A stretch of 64,000 nucleotides of DNA from UBA2336 sp036787955 (lineage in GTDB: Bacteria > Bacteroidota > Bacteroidia > Cytophagales > Cyclobacteriaceae): contig DAIQOI010000012.1 in assembly GCA_036787955.1 (NCBI GenBank), forward strand, positions 1-64,000, written 5' to 3'. The notes under the pieces were generated by a model. It was not told the origin of the DNA and made no database searches. It was given only the letters and a program-made list of their open reading frames with translations. This document shows, piece after piece, positions 41,987-51,267 of the stretch. Position 1 is the stretch's first letter. Each line of letters begins with the position of its first letter. Made by a program: the position numbers and the translations under genes.

Positions 41987-43023
41987 CTCAGGTTAATGTC
42001 CAGTTTAACAATATACCTGTCGGGCTTGTCTTCGGTTAGTAACATGTACTTGCCCGGATAGCTTAATTCAAGTCTTCGCTGCACATTTTGCAGGCCGATA
42101 CCGGATTTTCTTTCGCGGGTATCGGCCGATGGATGTGCTTTGCTGTTTTCGACCACATACTCGCATTTTCCGTCCATCAGTTTAATAGATACGTTCACCC
42201 AGGCGTTCTGATGATTATTGTTCACACCGTGCTTAAAGGCATTTTCCAGAAAGGTAATAAAAATCAGCGGGGCAATCCATTTCTCATCCGGGTTTCCTTC
42301 GATTTCAAACTTTATCGGTATCTCGTTATTCAGCCGCATCTGCTCCAGGCTGATGTAGTTTTTCATGTATTCAATTTCCTTGCTCAGCGGTACCTTGTCG
42401 TGGTTGGAGTCGTATATCATGTACCGCATCATTTGTGAAAGTTTTTCAATTACCACCGTGGTTTTATCCGATTTGGTATAAGCCAGGTAGTAGAGGTTGT
42501 TAAGTGTATTGAAAAGAAAATGCGGATTGATCTGAGCTTTCAGAAAATTCAGTTCGGCTGTAAGGCGCTCGTTTTCCATGGTTTTTTTTCTGGCCTCCAG
42601 TTCAAACCAGTCGGATGCAAAACGAAGCATGCTTACAAATACAGTAATAAACAGGTTAATAGCCACCACCTGTACAGTAAACATGTGGCTGAAGAAGTAC
42701 CCCGAGCGGGGCATGTCCTCTACCAGGAAGCGCTGGGTATAAATGCGGCCCATTACCAGCAGGGCGAAAGGCAGGCTGAACTCCAGCAGATACTGCCAGA
42801 TGTTTTTATGCCGGATGAATCGCGGCAGAAAAAAGAAATAATTCAGGTAAGCTATGGTGAACGTAAAACCAAACTGCACGCCTGCAAATAGCAGGGCATT
42901 GTTCCAGTCGTATCCCCTGCGCTGCTGGTAAAAACTTATTTGATACAGGTTAAACGAAAGGTAGATGCACCAGAAAATGATGTGCAGCAAGGTGAGCCGG
43001 TGGCGTTGAAGTAAGGTTTGCAT
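41983..43023 (-). CDS. LytS/YehU-type sensor histidine kinase
   Basis: A 346-residue membrane kinase. Four hydrophobic segments in the first 130 residues form the sensor, with no large periplasmic loop. A short coiled coil leads into the His_kinase domain with the phospho-acceptor His in AQINPHFLFNTLNNL (about 169), and an ATPase domain with FLENAFKHGVNN (N box) and SGIGLQNVQRRLELSYPG-type G box (GIGLQNVQRRL). It is the first gene of a two-gene operon and phosphorylates the LytTR regulator encoded next. The stimulus is unknown. Confidence 0.93.
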   Translation of the reverse strand: MQTLLQRHRLTLLHIIFWCIYLSFNLYQISFYQQRRGYDWNNALLFAGVQFGFTFTIAYLNYFFFLPRFIRHKNIWQYLLEFSLPFALLVMGRIYTQRFLVEDMPRSGYFFSHMFTVQVVAINLFITVFVSMLRFASDWFELEARKKTMENERLTAELNFLKAQINPHFLFNTLNNLYYLAYTKSDKTTVVIEKLSQMMRYMIYDSNHDKVPLSKEIEYMKNYISLEQMRLNNEIPIKFEIEGNPDEKWIAPLIFITFLENAFKHGVNNNHQNAWVNVSIKLMDGKCEYVVENSKAHPSADTRERKSGIGLQNVQRRLELSYPGKYMLLTEDKPDRYIVKLDINLS

Positions 43024-43253
43024 GCCGATGTGGTAACTGCAAAACTAAGCCGCAGGTTCACAATCATCGGAAAGGCCACGCATCTTTTCGACTGTGGGGC
43101 CAAAGTCTTCGATTTTCGGGGAAATTTGTATCAAGCAGGCCTCAGGGGGTGTTTTGTCGAGTGCTTCATGCCATTGGTCTAATACAGGGCATGTTTCTAA
43201 AACTTTCCGCCTTGTTTTGCAGTCTTAATCGTGTTAATAAATATAAACAGCCT

Positions 43254-46139
43254 GTGAAACGGTTACTTTCTGTATTTCTTTTAAGTCTGATTGCGTCTCA
43301 CCTTCTGGCCCAGGCCGATCGGCCGCGGGGCAACAATAAAATAACCGGAACGGTGGTTGATGCAGCCACCAAACAGCCTGTGGAATTCACCACCATTGCC
43401 GTAAAGGATGAGTCCGGTGCGGTGATTGATGGAGCAGTGGCCGATGATAAAGGTAAATTTGCCGTTACCAAACTGGCCCCCGGAAAGTATACCGTCACCA
43501 TTTCCTTTATAGGTTATGAAACGCAGGAAATTCCGGTAACTATTGAAAGGAAAGATGTTGACTTAGGTACTATAAGTTTTAAGGAAGAAGCTGCCATACT
43601 AGGCGAGGTGGTGGTGGAAGGCCAGCGCGCGCTGATCGAGGAAAAGGTCGATAGGCTGGTCTATAATGCCGAAAATGATGCAACGGCACAGGGCGGAGAT
43701 GCCACCGATGTATTGCGCAGGGTGCCCATGCTGAGTGTGGATTTGGACGGCAACGTTACCCTGCGGGGTAATTCAAACATCCTCGTACTGATCAACAACA
43801 AGCCCTCTACCATCATGGCCAGCAGCATTGCCGATGCGCTGAAGCAGATACCGGCCGACCAGATTAAGTCAGTTGAGGTCATTACCTCTCCTTCGGCCAG
43901 ATATGACGCAGAAGGTTCTTCGGGTATCATCAATATCATCACCAAGAAAAACACCCTGCAGGGCCTTACCCTGAATGTGGATGCAGGTGCGGGATACCGG
44001 GGATCAAATCTGGGGCTGAACGGCAACTACCGCAAAGGAAAGATGGGTTTTTCACTCGGTGGCTTTGGCCGGGCCAATTATAACGTGACCGGCAAATTTG
44101 AAAACCAGCAACTTACCCAGGACACCATTCTGAACCTGCAGCGTGCCCGTACGCTCAATGAGGATATTTTTGGCCGCTATCAGTTCGGGTGGGATTATGA
44201 AATCAACAAATACAACCTTTTGGCTGCGTCTGTGCGCTACGGTTTGCGCTATGGCCGCAGCTTCCAGAATGATTTGTTTACCGAAACCAGGGTAAACGAT
44301 GTGCCAACACGTAACGACCTGGCCGATGTAAGAACCCTGAATAACTCAGGAACTGTTGACATAAACTTTGACTACACCCGTTTGTTTGACAGACCTTCCA
44401 AAGAATTCAGTTTTTCAGTGCTTTACAGCCGAAATGATCGTACCGATGACTTTACGAATACATCTTACGATAACGATGGTGTGCCGGATATCATCCGCAG
44501 AAATGATAACAAAGGTTTAAATGAAGAAATTACTTTTCAGGTAGATTATCAGACTCCCATTAACGATAAACAGATTGTGGAGATGGGAGCCAAAGAAATT
44601 ATCCGCAATGTAACCAGCGACTACCAGAGTTTTACGGCCACTGGCCCGGATGGGGAATTTGTTCCTGATCCGGGCAACAATGCCGGTAACATATTCAGGT
44701 ACAGCCAGGACGTAACGGCCGGGTACCTTTCCTATACGGTATCACTTCCGAAAAACTACAACCTGAAAGCAGGTGCACGCTATGAATATACCCGCATTGA
44801 TGCAAACTTTGCCAATCCGGAGGGCCTGCCCGAGGTAAACATACCTTCCTTTGGCAACCTGGTTCCCAGCATTAATCTTTCCAAGAAAATAAAAAACAGC
44901 ACGCTGCGTCTTTCTTACAACCGCAGAATCAGAAGACCCTCCATTCAATTTCTTAACCCGAACCGGCAGAACCCCAACCCGTTGTTCCAGAATATCGGAA
45001 ATCCGGAGCTGACACCCGAGCTTACCGATAACTACGAGGTGTCGCTGAGCACCAATATCAAAAGCACTTATCTGAATATTTCCGCCTTTGCACGAAACAC
45101 CTTTGATGCCATACAGAGTGTGCGCGAAGCACGGGGCGACACCATTCTGATAACCTACCAGAACATCGGCCAGGAAAGTGCGTACGGGATGAGTGTGTTT
45201 GGTAATGTGATGCTGGGCAAATTTACACTGGGTGGCGGTGGCGATCTGTTTTATGCCGTACTGAATAACAACGTACCGGATCCTTTGTATGCCGCAAGCA
45301 ATACCGGCTGGGTGGTGAGCGGCAGGTTGTTCGGCAACTACAAAATCACCGATCGATGGACCATTCAGGCGTTCGGGTTTTTCCGTGGCCGGCAGGTTAA
45401 CCTCCAGGGCTTTCAGGGTGGCTTCGGCACATACAGTGTTGCAGCGCGCAGGGAGTTTAACAACAAAAAAGGTGGTTTCGGAATTGGCATAGAAAACTTC
45501 TTTACCCCCCAGTTTGTCATCCGCGGACGCACCGAAACTCCGCTCATTGATCAGTCCAACACCAACATACGCGATGTGTTCAGTGTGCGCATCAACTTCA
45601 ATTACCGTATTGGTAAAATGAGTTTTGAAAACCAACCGCGCAGGCGCCGGTCGGTAAGCAACGATGACCTGAAAGAAAATGGCAATGGCGATATGGACAT
45701 GGGTGCCCAGCAGAATATAGCTGGCGCCGGGGGCCGTGGTTTTGCAGGCGGTGGCAACCGCCAGATGAGTGCACCCGCTCAAACGCAGCCGGCAGCAATT
45801 TCAGGTGATCCATCTGCCGAACCAGCCGACATATCCGGAAGCTGGACTTATACTGTGGAAGGCGGGCCGCAAAACACAGGCGGGATAATAACCTTTATAA
45901 AAAATGAAAACGGACAATGGTCAGGTACCATTAAGAGCGACAGAATGCCCCAGCCGGTTAACCTCACCTCGGTAACGATTAAAGGAAATAACGTGGTATA
46001 TACCTATGTGCTGAGCTTTGGTGGAAATGAGGTAACGGTTACCGTAGATGCAGTTGTGAAAGATGATACCATGGAAGGGAACATGAGCATCGGGCAATTC
46101 CGCACCATTCCGGTTAAAGCAACAAGAAAGAAAGAATAG
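43254..46139 (+). CDS. TonB-receptor-like outer-membrane barrel with a C-terminal extra domain
   Basis: An approximately 961-residue outer-membrane protein. Signal peptide KRLLSVFLLSLIASHLLAQ; a carboxypeptidase-regulatory-like beta-sandwich (about 27-110, GTVVDAATKQPVEFT... ISFIGYETQEI); a plug domain (DVLRRVPMLSVDLDGNVTLRG, INIITKKN); and a 22-strand-like barrel to about 820, matching the outer_membrane beta-barrel family. After the barrel comes a Gly-rich linker and a last about 110-residue beta domain (SGSWTYTVEGGP... KATRKKE). The start may be GTG 43254, or ATG 43191 with a longer leader. It is divergent from the LytTR/LytS pair. Substrate unknown; no SusD partner follows. Confidence 0.87.
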   Translation: MKRLLSVFLLSLIASHLLAQADRPRGNNKITGTVVDAATKQPVEFTTIAVKDESGAVIDGAVADDKGKFAVTKLAPGKYTVTISFIGYETQEIPVTIERKDVDLGTISFKEEAAILGEVVVEGQRALIEEKVDRLVYNAENDATAQGGDATDVLRRVPMLSVDLDGNVTLRGNSNILVLINNKPSTIMASSIADALKQIPADQIKSVEVITSPSARYDAEGSSGIINIITKKNTLQGLTLNVDAGAGYRGSNLGLNGNYRKGKMGFSLGGFGRANYNVTGKFENQQLTQDTILNLQRARTLNEDIFGRYQFGWDYEINKYNLLAASVRYGLRYGRSFQNDLFTETRVNDVPTRNDLADVRTLNNSGTVDINFDYTRLFDRPSKEFSFSVLYSRNDRTDDFTNTSYDNDGVPDIIRRNDNKGLNEEITFQVDYQTPINDKQIVEMGAKEIIRNVTSDYQSFTATGPDGEFVPDPGNNAGNIFRYSQDVTAGYLSYTVSLPKNYNLKAGARYEYTRIDANFANPEGLPEVNIPSFGNLVPSINLSKKIKNSTLRLSYNRRIRRPSIQFLNPNRQNPNPLFQNIGNPELTPELTDNYEVSLSTNIKSTYLNISAFARNTFDAIQSVREARGDTILITYQNIGQESAYGMSVFGNVMLGKFTLGGGGDLFYAVLNNNVPDPLYAASNTGWVVSGRLFGNYKITDRWTIQAFGFFRGRQVNLQGFQGGFGTYSVAARREFNNKKGGFGIGIENFFTPQFVIRGRTETPLIDQSNTNIRDVFSVRINFNYRIGKMSFENQPRRRRSVSNDDLKENGNGDMDMGAQQNIAGAGGRGFAGGGNRQMSAPAQTQPAAISGDPSAEPADISGSWTYTVEGGPQNTGGIITFIKNENGQWSGTIKSDRMPQPVNLTSVTIKGNNVVYTYVLSFGGNEVTVTVDAVVKDDTMEGNMSIGQFRTIPVKATRKKE

Positions 46140-46166
46140 GATAGAAGATCAGAGGTGAACAATCGG

Positions 46167-46195
46167 AATAAGGCTGCCTGAAGGGCAGCCTTATT
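46167..46195. terminator. Bidirectional terminator hairpin between the barrel gene and rocD
   Basis: AATAAGGCTGCC (46167-46178) is perfectly complementary to 46184-46195, a 12-bp stem with the loop TGAAG. It sits between two convergent genes (stops at 46139 and 46200), and the arms end in A/T on both sides, so it can serve both strands. Confidence 0.8.
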
Positions 46196-46199
46196 CATA

Positions 46200-47435
46200 T
46201 CAACGGAATGACAAAACTGCTTTTTCAATAAGGTCACATCCTTCGTGCAATTGTTCTTCGGTGATAACCAATGGAGGCGCCAGCCGGATGATGTTGCCGT
46301 GTGTGGGTTTGGCAAGCAGACCGTTTTCGGCAAATTTCAGGCACAGGTTCCATGCCGTGTTGCTTTGCGGTGAGTCATTGATTACAATGGCGTTTAGTAA
46401 ACCTTTGCCGCGTACCAAAGCAATTAGGCTGGTTTTTTTAATAAGGCTGTTTATTCGGTCACGGAAAACTTCACCTAGCCTTGCTGCGTTGTCGGCCAGC
46501 TTTTCATCCTTTACTACTTCCAGCGCTGCCATGCATACGGCCGCTGCCAGCGGATTGCCGCCAAAGGTAGAGCCATGCTCACCCGGCTGTATCACCAGCA
46601 TTATATCGTCATCGGCCAGTACCACCGATACCGGAAGCACTCCACCACTCAGGGCTTTGCCCAGAATTAGAATGTCGGGGCGTACATTTTCATAGTCGCT
46701 GGCCAGCATTTTTCCGGTGCGCGCAATGCCCGTCTGAATTTCATCCATCATTAACAGCACGTTGTGTTTACGGCATAGCTGTTCGGCAGCTTTCAGATAA
46801 CCTTCGGCCGGCACATACACTCCGGCTTCGCCCTGAATAGGTTCAATCCACAAGCCGCATACATTGGGATTGGCAAGTGCCTGCTCCAAAGCAGGTATGT
46901 TATCGTAGTCGATAATTTCAAACCCCGGCATAAAAGGTCCAAAACCTCTGCGCGCGGATGGATCGGTAGAGGCCGATATTATCGTGGTGGTTCGGCCGTG
47001 AAAATTCCTGCGGGCTGCAACAATCACCGCCTCATTATCGGGGATGCCTTTTTGGGTGTAGCCCCATTTGCGGGCCAGCTTAATGGCCGTTTCATTGGCT
47101 TCGGCACCGCTGTTCATGAACAAAGCCTTGTCATAACCAAAGGTTTCGCATACATATTTTTCGGCCAGGCCGAGTTTGTCGTTATAAAAAGCGCGCGAAA
47201 CCAGTGTCAGTTCTTTGGCTTGTTCAATCAATGCATGGATGATGCGGGGGTGGCAATGCCCCTGGTTTACCGCACTGTAGGCCGAAAGAAAATCATAGTA
47301 GCGCTTTCCCTCCACATCCCACAGGAAAACGCCCTCACCACGGGTAAGCACCACCGGCAGGGGATGGTAATTGTGCGCCCCATATTTGTCTTCCAGCCCG
47401 ATGGCCTGATGGCTTGAAGTGACAGACGTGGTCAT
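46200..47435 (-). CDS. rocD: Ornithine--oxo-acid transaminase
   Basis: PLP enzyme converting ornithine and 2-oxoglutarate to glutamate semialdehyde and glutamate, linking arginine breakdown to proline. The 411-residue class III aminotransferase shows FMNSGAEANETAIKLARKWGY (about 109, here cited as NSGAEANETAIK), FHGRTTTIISAS, EPIQGEAGVYVP, DEIQTGIARTGKML and the Schiff-base Lys in LGKALSGGVLPVS. The Gly-Tyr-type substrate end YGAHNYHPLPVVL is typical of RocD rather than GabT or ArgD. Single gene, divergent from rmuC. Confidence 0.94.
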   Translation of the reverse strand: MTTSVTSSHQAIGLEDKYGAHNYHPLPVVLTRGEGVFLWDVEGKRYYDFLSAYSAVNQGHCHPRIIHALIEQAKELTLVSRAFYNDKLGLAEKYVCETFGYDKALFMNSGAEANETAIKLARKWGYTQKGIPDNEAVIVAARRNFHGRTTTIISASTDPSARRGFGPFMPGFEIIDYDNIPALEQALANPNVCGLWIEPIQGEAGVYVPAEGYLKAAEQLCRKHNVLLMMDEIQTGIARTGKMLASDYENVRPDILILGKALSGGVLPVSVVLADDDIMLVIQPGEHGSTFGGNPLAAAVCMAALEVVKDEKLADNAARLGEVFRDRINSLIKKTSLIALVRGKGLLNAIVINDSPQSNTAWNLCLKFAENGLLAKPTHGNIIRLAPPLVITEEQLHEGCDLIEKAVLSFR

Positions 47436-47560
47436 AGGCTAGCAATTTACAATTTTGCGCGGTAAGGCCAATGAAATACAAATTTGACAACTGTTGACAG
47501 CCCTTTTTTATTGGCGGATAAAAAAGACAAATCAATCTGATTAAAAGGTAACTTTACCGT

Positions 47561-48862
47561 ATGGAATGGATGTTTTTACTAATCGGGTTAACGCTGGGCG
47601 GTTTTGTGGGTTGGCTGTTGGCCAAATCACGGCTGGCTTCTCAACTCTCTGAAAAGTCTTCCCTGCTAAAGGCCGAGCAGGAAAGAAACCTGGAGCTGAA
47701 GCAGCAGATTGGCGAACTGGAAAGCAGGCTCGAAAAGGAGCGCATCCGTATAGAAGAATTGAACCGAAGCCTGTCGGCAACCGAAGCCGATTACCGCAAC
47801 CTGGAAGAACGGCTGGCCGAACGCCAGAAGGAGCTTGCTGAACTGCAAACAAAGTTTACTGCCGAATTTGAAAATCTGGCCAACCGGATACTGGAAGAAA
47901 AATCCAGAAAATTTTCCGAACAAAATAAAACAGCACTGAGTGACTTGCTTGCTCCGCTGAAGGATAAGATTAGTAGCTTTGAAAAGAAAGTAGAAGAAAC
48001 CTACGATCGCGAATTACGCGATAAACTCAGTCTGCGCGAAGAGGTGAAAAAGCTATATGAACTAAACCATAAGATTAGTGAAGAAGCCAATAATTTAACC
48101 CGGGCCCTGAAAGGCGATGTCAAAAAGCAGGGCGACTGGGGTGAGGTGATACTGGAAACCATACTGGAACGTTCAGGGCTGGTGCGCGACCGCGAATACC
48201 GAAAACAGGTTGTTGGTAAAAATGCGGAAGGGGAGACTGTCCGTCCCGATTACCTGGTTATGCTGCCCGACAACCGGCACATCATTATCGATAGCAAGGT
48301 TTCGCTGGTGGCCTATGAACAATTTGTAAATGCAGATGACGATGAGCAACGCAACTACTATCTGAAGGCCCATCTGGAATCCATGAAAAACCACGTTAAA
48401 CTACTGAGCGACAAAAATTATTTTAGCTCGCTCGAGTTTAACACCCCCGACTTTGTGTTAATGTTCGTGCCCATCGAGGCGTCATTTGCTGCGGCATTAC
48501 AGGCCGACCCGGAGCTCTTCAATTTTGCCTGGGATAAACGAATTGTCATTGTTAGTCCCACTACCTTACTGGCTACTTTGCGCACCGTAGCCAGCATCTG
48601 GAAAATGGAGAAACAAAGCCAACATGCGTTTCAGATTGCCGAAGAGAGCGGAAAGCTTTACGACAAGTTTGTGGCCTTTGTAGAAGATTTAAAGAAGATT
48701 GGCCATCAGATTAATCAGGCAAGAGATACCTATACAGAGGCCATGCGCAAACTGTACGAAGGCAAGGGGAACCTGGTAACACGAGCCGAAAAAATACGTG
48801 AACTGGGGGCCAGGACCACCAAGTCAATTGACCCCAAGCTGGTGGAAAGAGCATCGGAATAG
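47561..48862 (+). CDS. rmuC: DNA recombination protein RmuC
   Basis: A 433-residue protein with an N-terminal membrane helix (about 3-20, GGFVGWLLAKS), a long coiled coil (about 25-190) and the RmuC nuclease-like domain beginning GDWGEVILETILERSGL and continuing RPDYLVMLPDNRHIIIDSKVSL (here cited as PDYLVMLPDNRHIIIDSK), FVPIEASFAAAL and SPTTLLATLRTVA. In E. coli RmuC limits inversions at short inverted repeats and restricts foreign DNA; the D and SK residues fit a PD-(D/E)xK fold. TAACTTTA (about 47546) is one base off a -7 element. Confidence 0.93.
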   Translation: MEWMFLLIGLTLGGFVGWLLAKSRLASQLSEKSSLLKAEQERNLELKQQIGELESRLEKERIRIEELNRSLSATEADYRNLEERLAERQKELAELQTKFTAEFENLANRILEEKSRKFSEQNKTALSDLLAPLKDKISSFEKKVEETYDRELRDKLSLREEVKKLYELNHKISEEANNLTRALKGDVKKQGDWGEVILETILERSGLVRDREYRKQVVGKNAEGETVRPDYLVMLPDNRHIIIDSKVSLVAYEQFVNADDDEQRNYYLKAHLESMKNHVKLLSDKNYFSSLEFNTPDFVLMFVPIEASFAAALQADPELFNFAWDKRIVIVSPTTLLATLRTVASIWKMEKQSQHAFQIAEESGKLYDKFVAFVEDLKKIGHQINQARDTYTEAMRKLYEGKGNLVTRAEKIRELGARTTKSIDPKLVERASE

Positions 48863-49164
48863 CCGGCAACGACCGCAATGACGAGCGGTACCAGATGCTG
48901 CCCGTAAAACCGTGAAAAGATGCCGAACCCACCGGGAATCGGGCAAAAAGTTTCGGCAAGCCTTTACCAAACATTAATCGGTCATTGACGTCACAGGAAA
49001 TATGCATGTATATTATCTTTCGGCCGGAAAAAATGCTGGATATAAGCGTTCATCTATGCTACCCTGCACCCGCTATGATCAGATAGATAACCTCCCCGGC
49101 GGATGACAAAGAGCCAGGGAATGCGGAATCCATGTTCATTGTTACCCGAAAAAAATCAGCAGCC
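48863..49164 (+). other. Gene-free interval between rmuC and the GroES-like gene
   Basis: About 300 bp without a convincing gene. It holds a TGACGTCA palindrome near 48986-48993 and a TATCTTTC near 49013-49020 that misses the -7 consensus by its last base. The ATG at 49132 is in frame with the GroES-like gene, but its extra 11 residues look non-family. No tRNA or strong terminator is seen. Confidence 0.4.
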
Positions 49165-49539
49165 ATGAAAGTTACACCCGACAATAAACTCAAGAAACTG
49201 ATCGTAGTAGGCGATCGCGTATTGATTAAACCCGTACGCCAGTCCGATCGCACCGAAAGCGGTCTTTACCTGCCGCCCGGCGTTCAGGAAAAAGAAAAAA
49301 TACAGAGCGGTTATGTGATTAAAGTAGGCCCGGGTTATCCGCTGCCCCTGCCGGCCGATGAAGATGAACTGTGGAAAGGACGCGATGAGCAGGTGAAGTA
49401 TCTTCCGCTGCAGGCCCAGGAGGGCGACCTGGCCATCTTCCTGCAAAAGGGGGCCATTGAAGTAATGTACGAGGGCGAAAAATATTTCATCGTTCCGCAA
49501 TCGTCAATCCTGATGCTGGAAAGAGAAGAAGAATTATAA
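49165..49539 (+). CDS. GroES-like co-chaperonin domain protein
   Basis: A 124-residue protein with a chaperonin-10 fold: VVGDRVLIKPVRQSDRTESGLYLPP at the start (cited as VVGDRVLIKP and TESGLYLPP), the GYVIKVGPGYPLP strand, DLAIFLQKGAIEVMYEGEKYFIVPQSSILM at the end (cited as YEGEKYFIVPQSSI). Usual GroES has about 95 residues; this one has a hydrophilic insert of about 25 (DEDELWKGRDEQVKYLPLQ) in the region between the mobile loop and final strands. No groEL is adjacent, so it is an extra paralogue, perhaps with a special client. The start is taken at MKVTPDNK; ATG 49132 is also possible. A 68-residue gene follows at 45 bp. Confidence 0.85.
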   Translation: MKVTPDNKLKKLIVVGDRVLIKPVRQSDRTESGLYLPPGVQEKEKIQSGYVIKVGPGYPLPLPADEDELWKGRDEQVKYLPLQAQEGDLAIFLQKGAIEVMYEGEKYFIVPQSSILMLEREEEL

Positions 49540-49584
49540 CATCAGCCTTTGTTTTGACATGGTTAACCTGGTGATTGTAAACGG

Positions 49585-49791
49585 ATGAAAGGCCTGGCTC
49601 TGGATGTTTTGCGCACCGGAAAAAAATACCGTATTATAAACCACGGTGAGATACACGAGTTTGTCATAGAAAACATTCGCACGGATGGCGATTTTGATGT
49701 GAAAGACCTGCACACACTTGAAAGGTACAGGCTTAACGATCTGACCCGCTACGGCAAGGGAGAGGATTTTGAAATCCGCGAATTGGAGTGA
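49585..49791 (+). CDS. Small conserved-looking protein of unknown function
   Basis: A 68-residue acidic protein with no signal peptide or membrane helix. It reads as a small beta-barrel-like domain: KKYRIINHGEIHEFVIENI, then FDVKDLHTLERYRLNDLTRYG. That pattern of short strands and LNDLTRYG near the end suggests a small SH3-like or nucleic-acid-binding fold, but no family is recognised. It follows the GroES-like gene by 45 bp on the same strand and converges on the MATE gene 4 bp away. Confidence 0.7.
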   Translation: MKGLALDVLRTGKKYRIINHGEIHEFVIENIRTDGDFDVKDLHTLERYRLNDLTRYGKGEDFEIRELE

Positions 49792-49795
49792 AAAG

Positions 49796-51199
49796 TTATA
49801 CTTTGAAGCGCTTCCACCTGCCCCTGGTGAACAGCCATAGTGTAAATAATCCCACGGATGTTTCGGAAATAAACACACCCCAGAATACACCGCTGTGCTC
49901 CCAGTTTAACCGCAGTGCAAGATACCAGCTCAGCGGTATCTGCATGAGCCAGAAGAACACGAGGTTAATTTTTGTGGGAGTCTGTGTATCCCCAGCCCCG
50001 TTAAAAGCCTGTACGGCTACCATCCACCAGCCATAAACAAAATAGGAATACGATAAGATCTTCAGCCACTCTGCTCCTATGGCAATTACCTGCTTATCGT
50101 TGGTAAAGGGCATGATCAACTGCTCATTGAAAAAAAAGAAAACCAATGATATGGCAATAAGAAATACCATATTATAAATGCCAATTTTCCAGACAGTCAA
50201 TTCAGCTCTATCCGGTTGTCCTGCACCAAGGTTCTGGCCTACCAGTGTCGCTGCTGCATTGGAAAGACCCCAGGCCGGCAACAGGGTAAACATCATAATA
50301 CGGATGGTAATAGTTGAGCCGGCTACTGCTTCGCTGCTTACATCGGCCAGTATGCGCATCAGAAATACCCACGATGAAGTGGCTATGATGGATTGCCCGA
50401 TGCCGCCCAGTGAAGTTTTCAGTATGTGCAGCATGGTAAAAGCATGCCAAACCATATGCTGCTGTTTTATACGGATGTGTTTTCCGCCTTTCAGCAGGAA
50501 GTACAACTGTACGGCAACACCGGTCGCGCGACCGATGTTGGTGGCAATAGCTGCGCCTTCAACACCCATGGCAGGCAAGGGGCCCCAACCGAATATAAGC
50601 AGGGGGTCGAGCAGGATGTTGATGCCATTGGCAACCCACAATACCCGCATGGCTATGGCCGCATCGCCCGCTCCGCGAAAAATGGCATTGATTACAAATA
50701 ACAGGATAATAACTGCATTTCCGCCAAGCATCCATATCGTGTAGTTTTGCCCTTCGCGTATTACCTGCTCGTCAGCACCCATCAGCAACAACAGGTCTTT
50801 GCTATAAAATATTCCGGCAAGTGCAAACGGAACTGAAGCCAGCATGCCAATAAACACAGATTGTACTGCCGCCAAGCCCGCCCCATCGAAATTTTTTTCA
50901 CCTATCCTTCGTGCCACAATGGCGGTTACTGCCGTGGCCAGTCCTCCGGCTATGGAATACAACAGGAAAAGATATGTTTCTGTAAGTCCCACAGCAGCAA
51001 CAGCCGTAGGGCCCAGCTTTCCTACAAAAAATATGTCAACCACCGCAAAGGTTGACTCCATGACCAGCTCCAGTATCATGGGCACGGCCAGCAGAAAAAT
51101 GGCGCGTTTCAAACTGATTTTTGTATAGTCGGCCTCCGTGCCGCGCAGGGCGTCTTTCAATGCCGACCAGACAGACTGAATTGTGGAAAACTGCTGCAC
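49796..51199 (-). CDS. MATE-family efflux transporter
   Basis: A 467-residue inner-membrane exporter with 12 hydrophobic segments in two six-helix halves (split near residue 225). It has DIFFVGKLGPTAVAAVGLTE early and the GIGQSIIATSSW and NLGAGQPDRAE blocks of the second half. This is the NorM/DinF type, which exchanges organic cations or drugs for Na+ or H+. The substrate is not predictable. It is 69 bp after the MOT1-like gene on the same strand, perhaps in an operon. Confidence 0.93.
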   Translation of the reverse strand: MQQFSTIQSVWSALKDALRGTEADYTKISLKRAIFLLAVPMILELVMESTFAVVDIFFVGKLGPTAVAAVGLTETYLFLLYSIAGGLATAVTAIVARRIGEKNFDGAGLAAVQSVFIGMLASVPFALAGIFYSKDLLLLMGADEQVIREGQNYTIWMLGGNAVIILLFVINAIFRGAGDAAIAMRVLWVANGINILLDPLLIFGWGPLPAMGVEGAAIATNIGRATGVAVQLYFLLKGGKHIRIKQQHMVWHAFTMLHILKTSLGGIGQSIIATSSWVFLMRILADVSSEAVAGSTITIRIMMFTLLPAWGLSNAAATLVGQNLGAGQPDRAELTVWKIGIYNMVFLIAISLVFFFFNEQLIMPFTNDKQVIAIGAEWLKILSYSYFVYGWWMVAVQAFNGAGDTQTPTKINLVFFWLMQIPLSWYLALRLNWEHSGVFWGVFISETSVGLFTLWLFTRGRWKRFKV

Positions 51200-51267
51200 T
51201 TTTGCAAAAAAAAGGCGTGCAATTTAACCGGTTATTTCCGTTAAACGGGCCTTGCTGAACAATAATT

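Noticed and set aside
44742..45782. A 346-residue open frame on the minus strand
   Set aside because: It is antisense to the barrel gene, a common shadow in this codon usage; no signal or domain.
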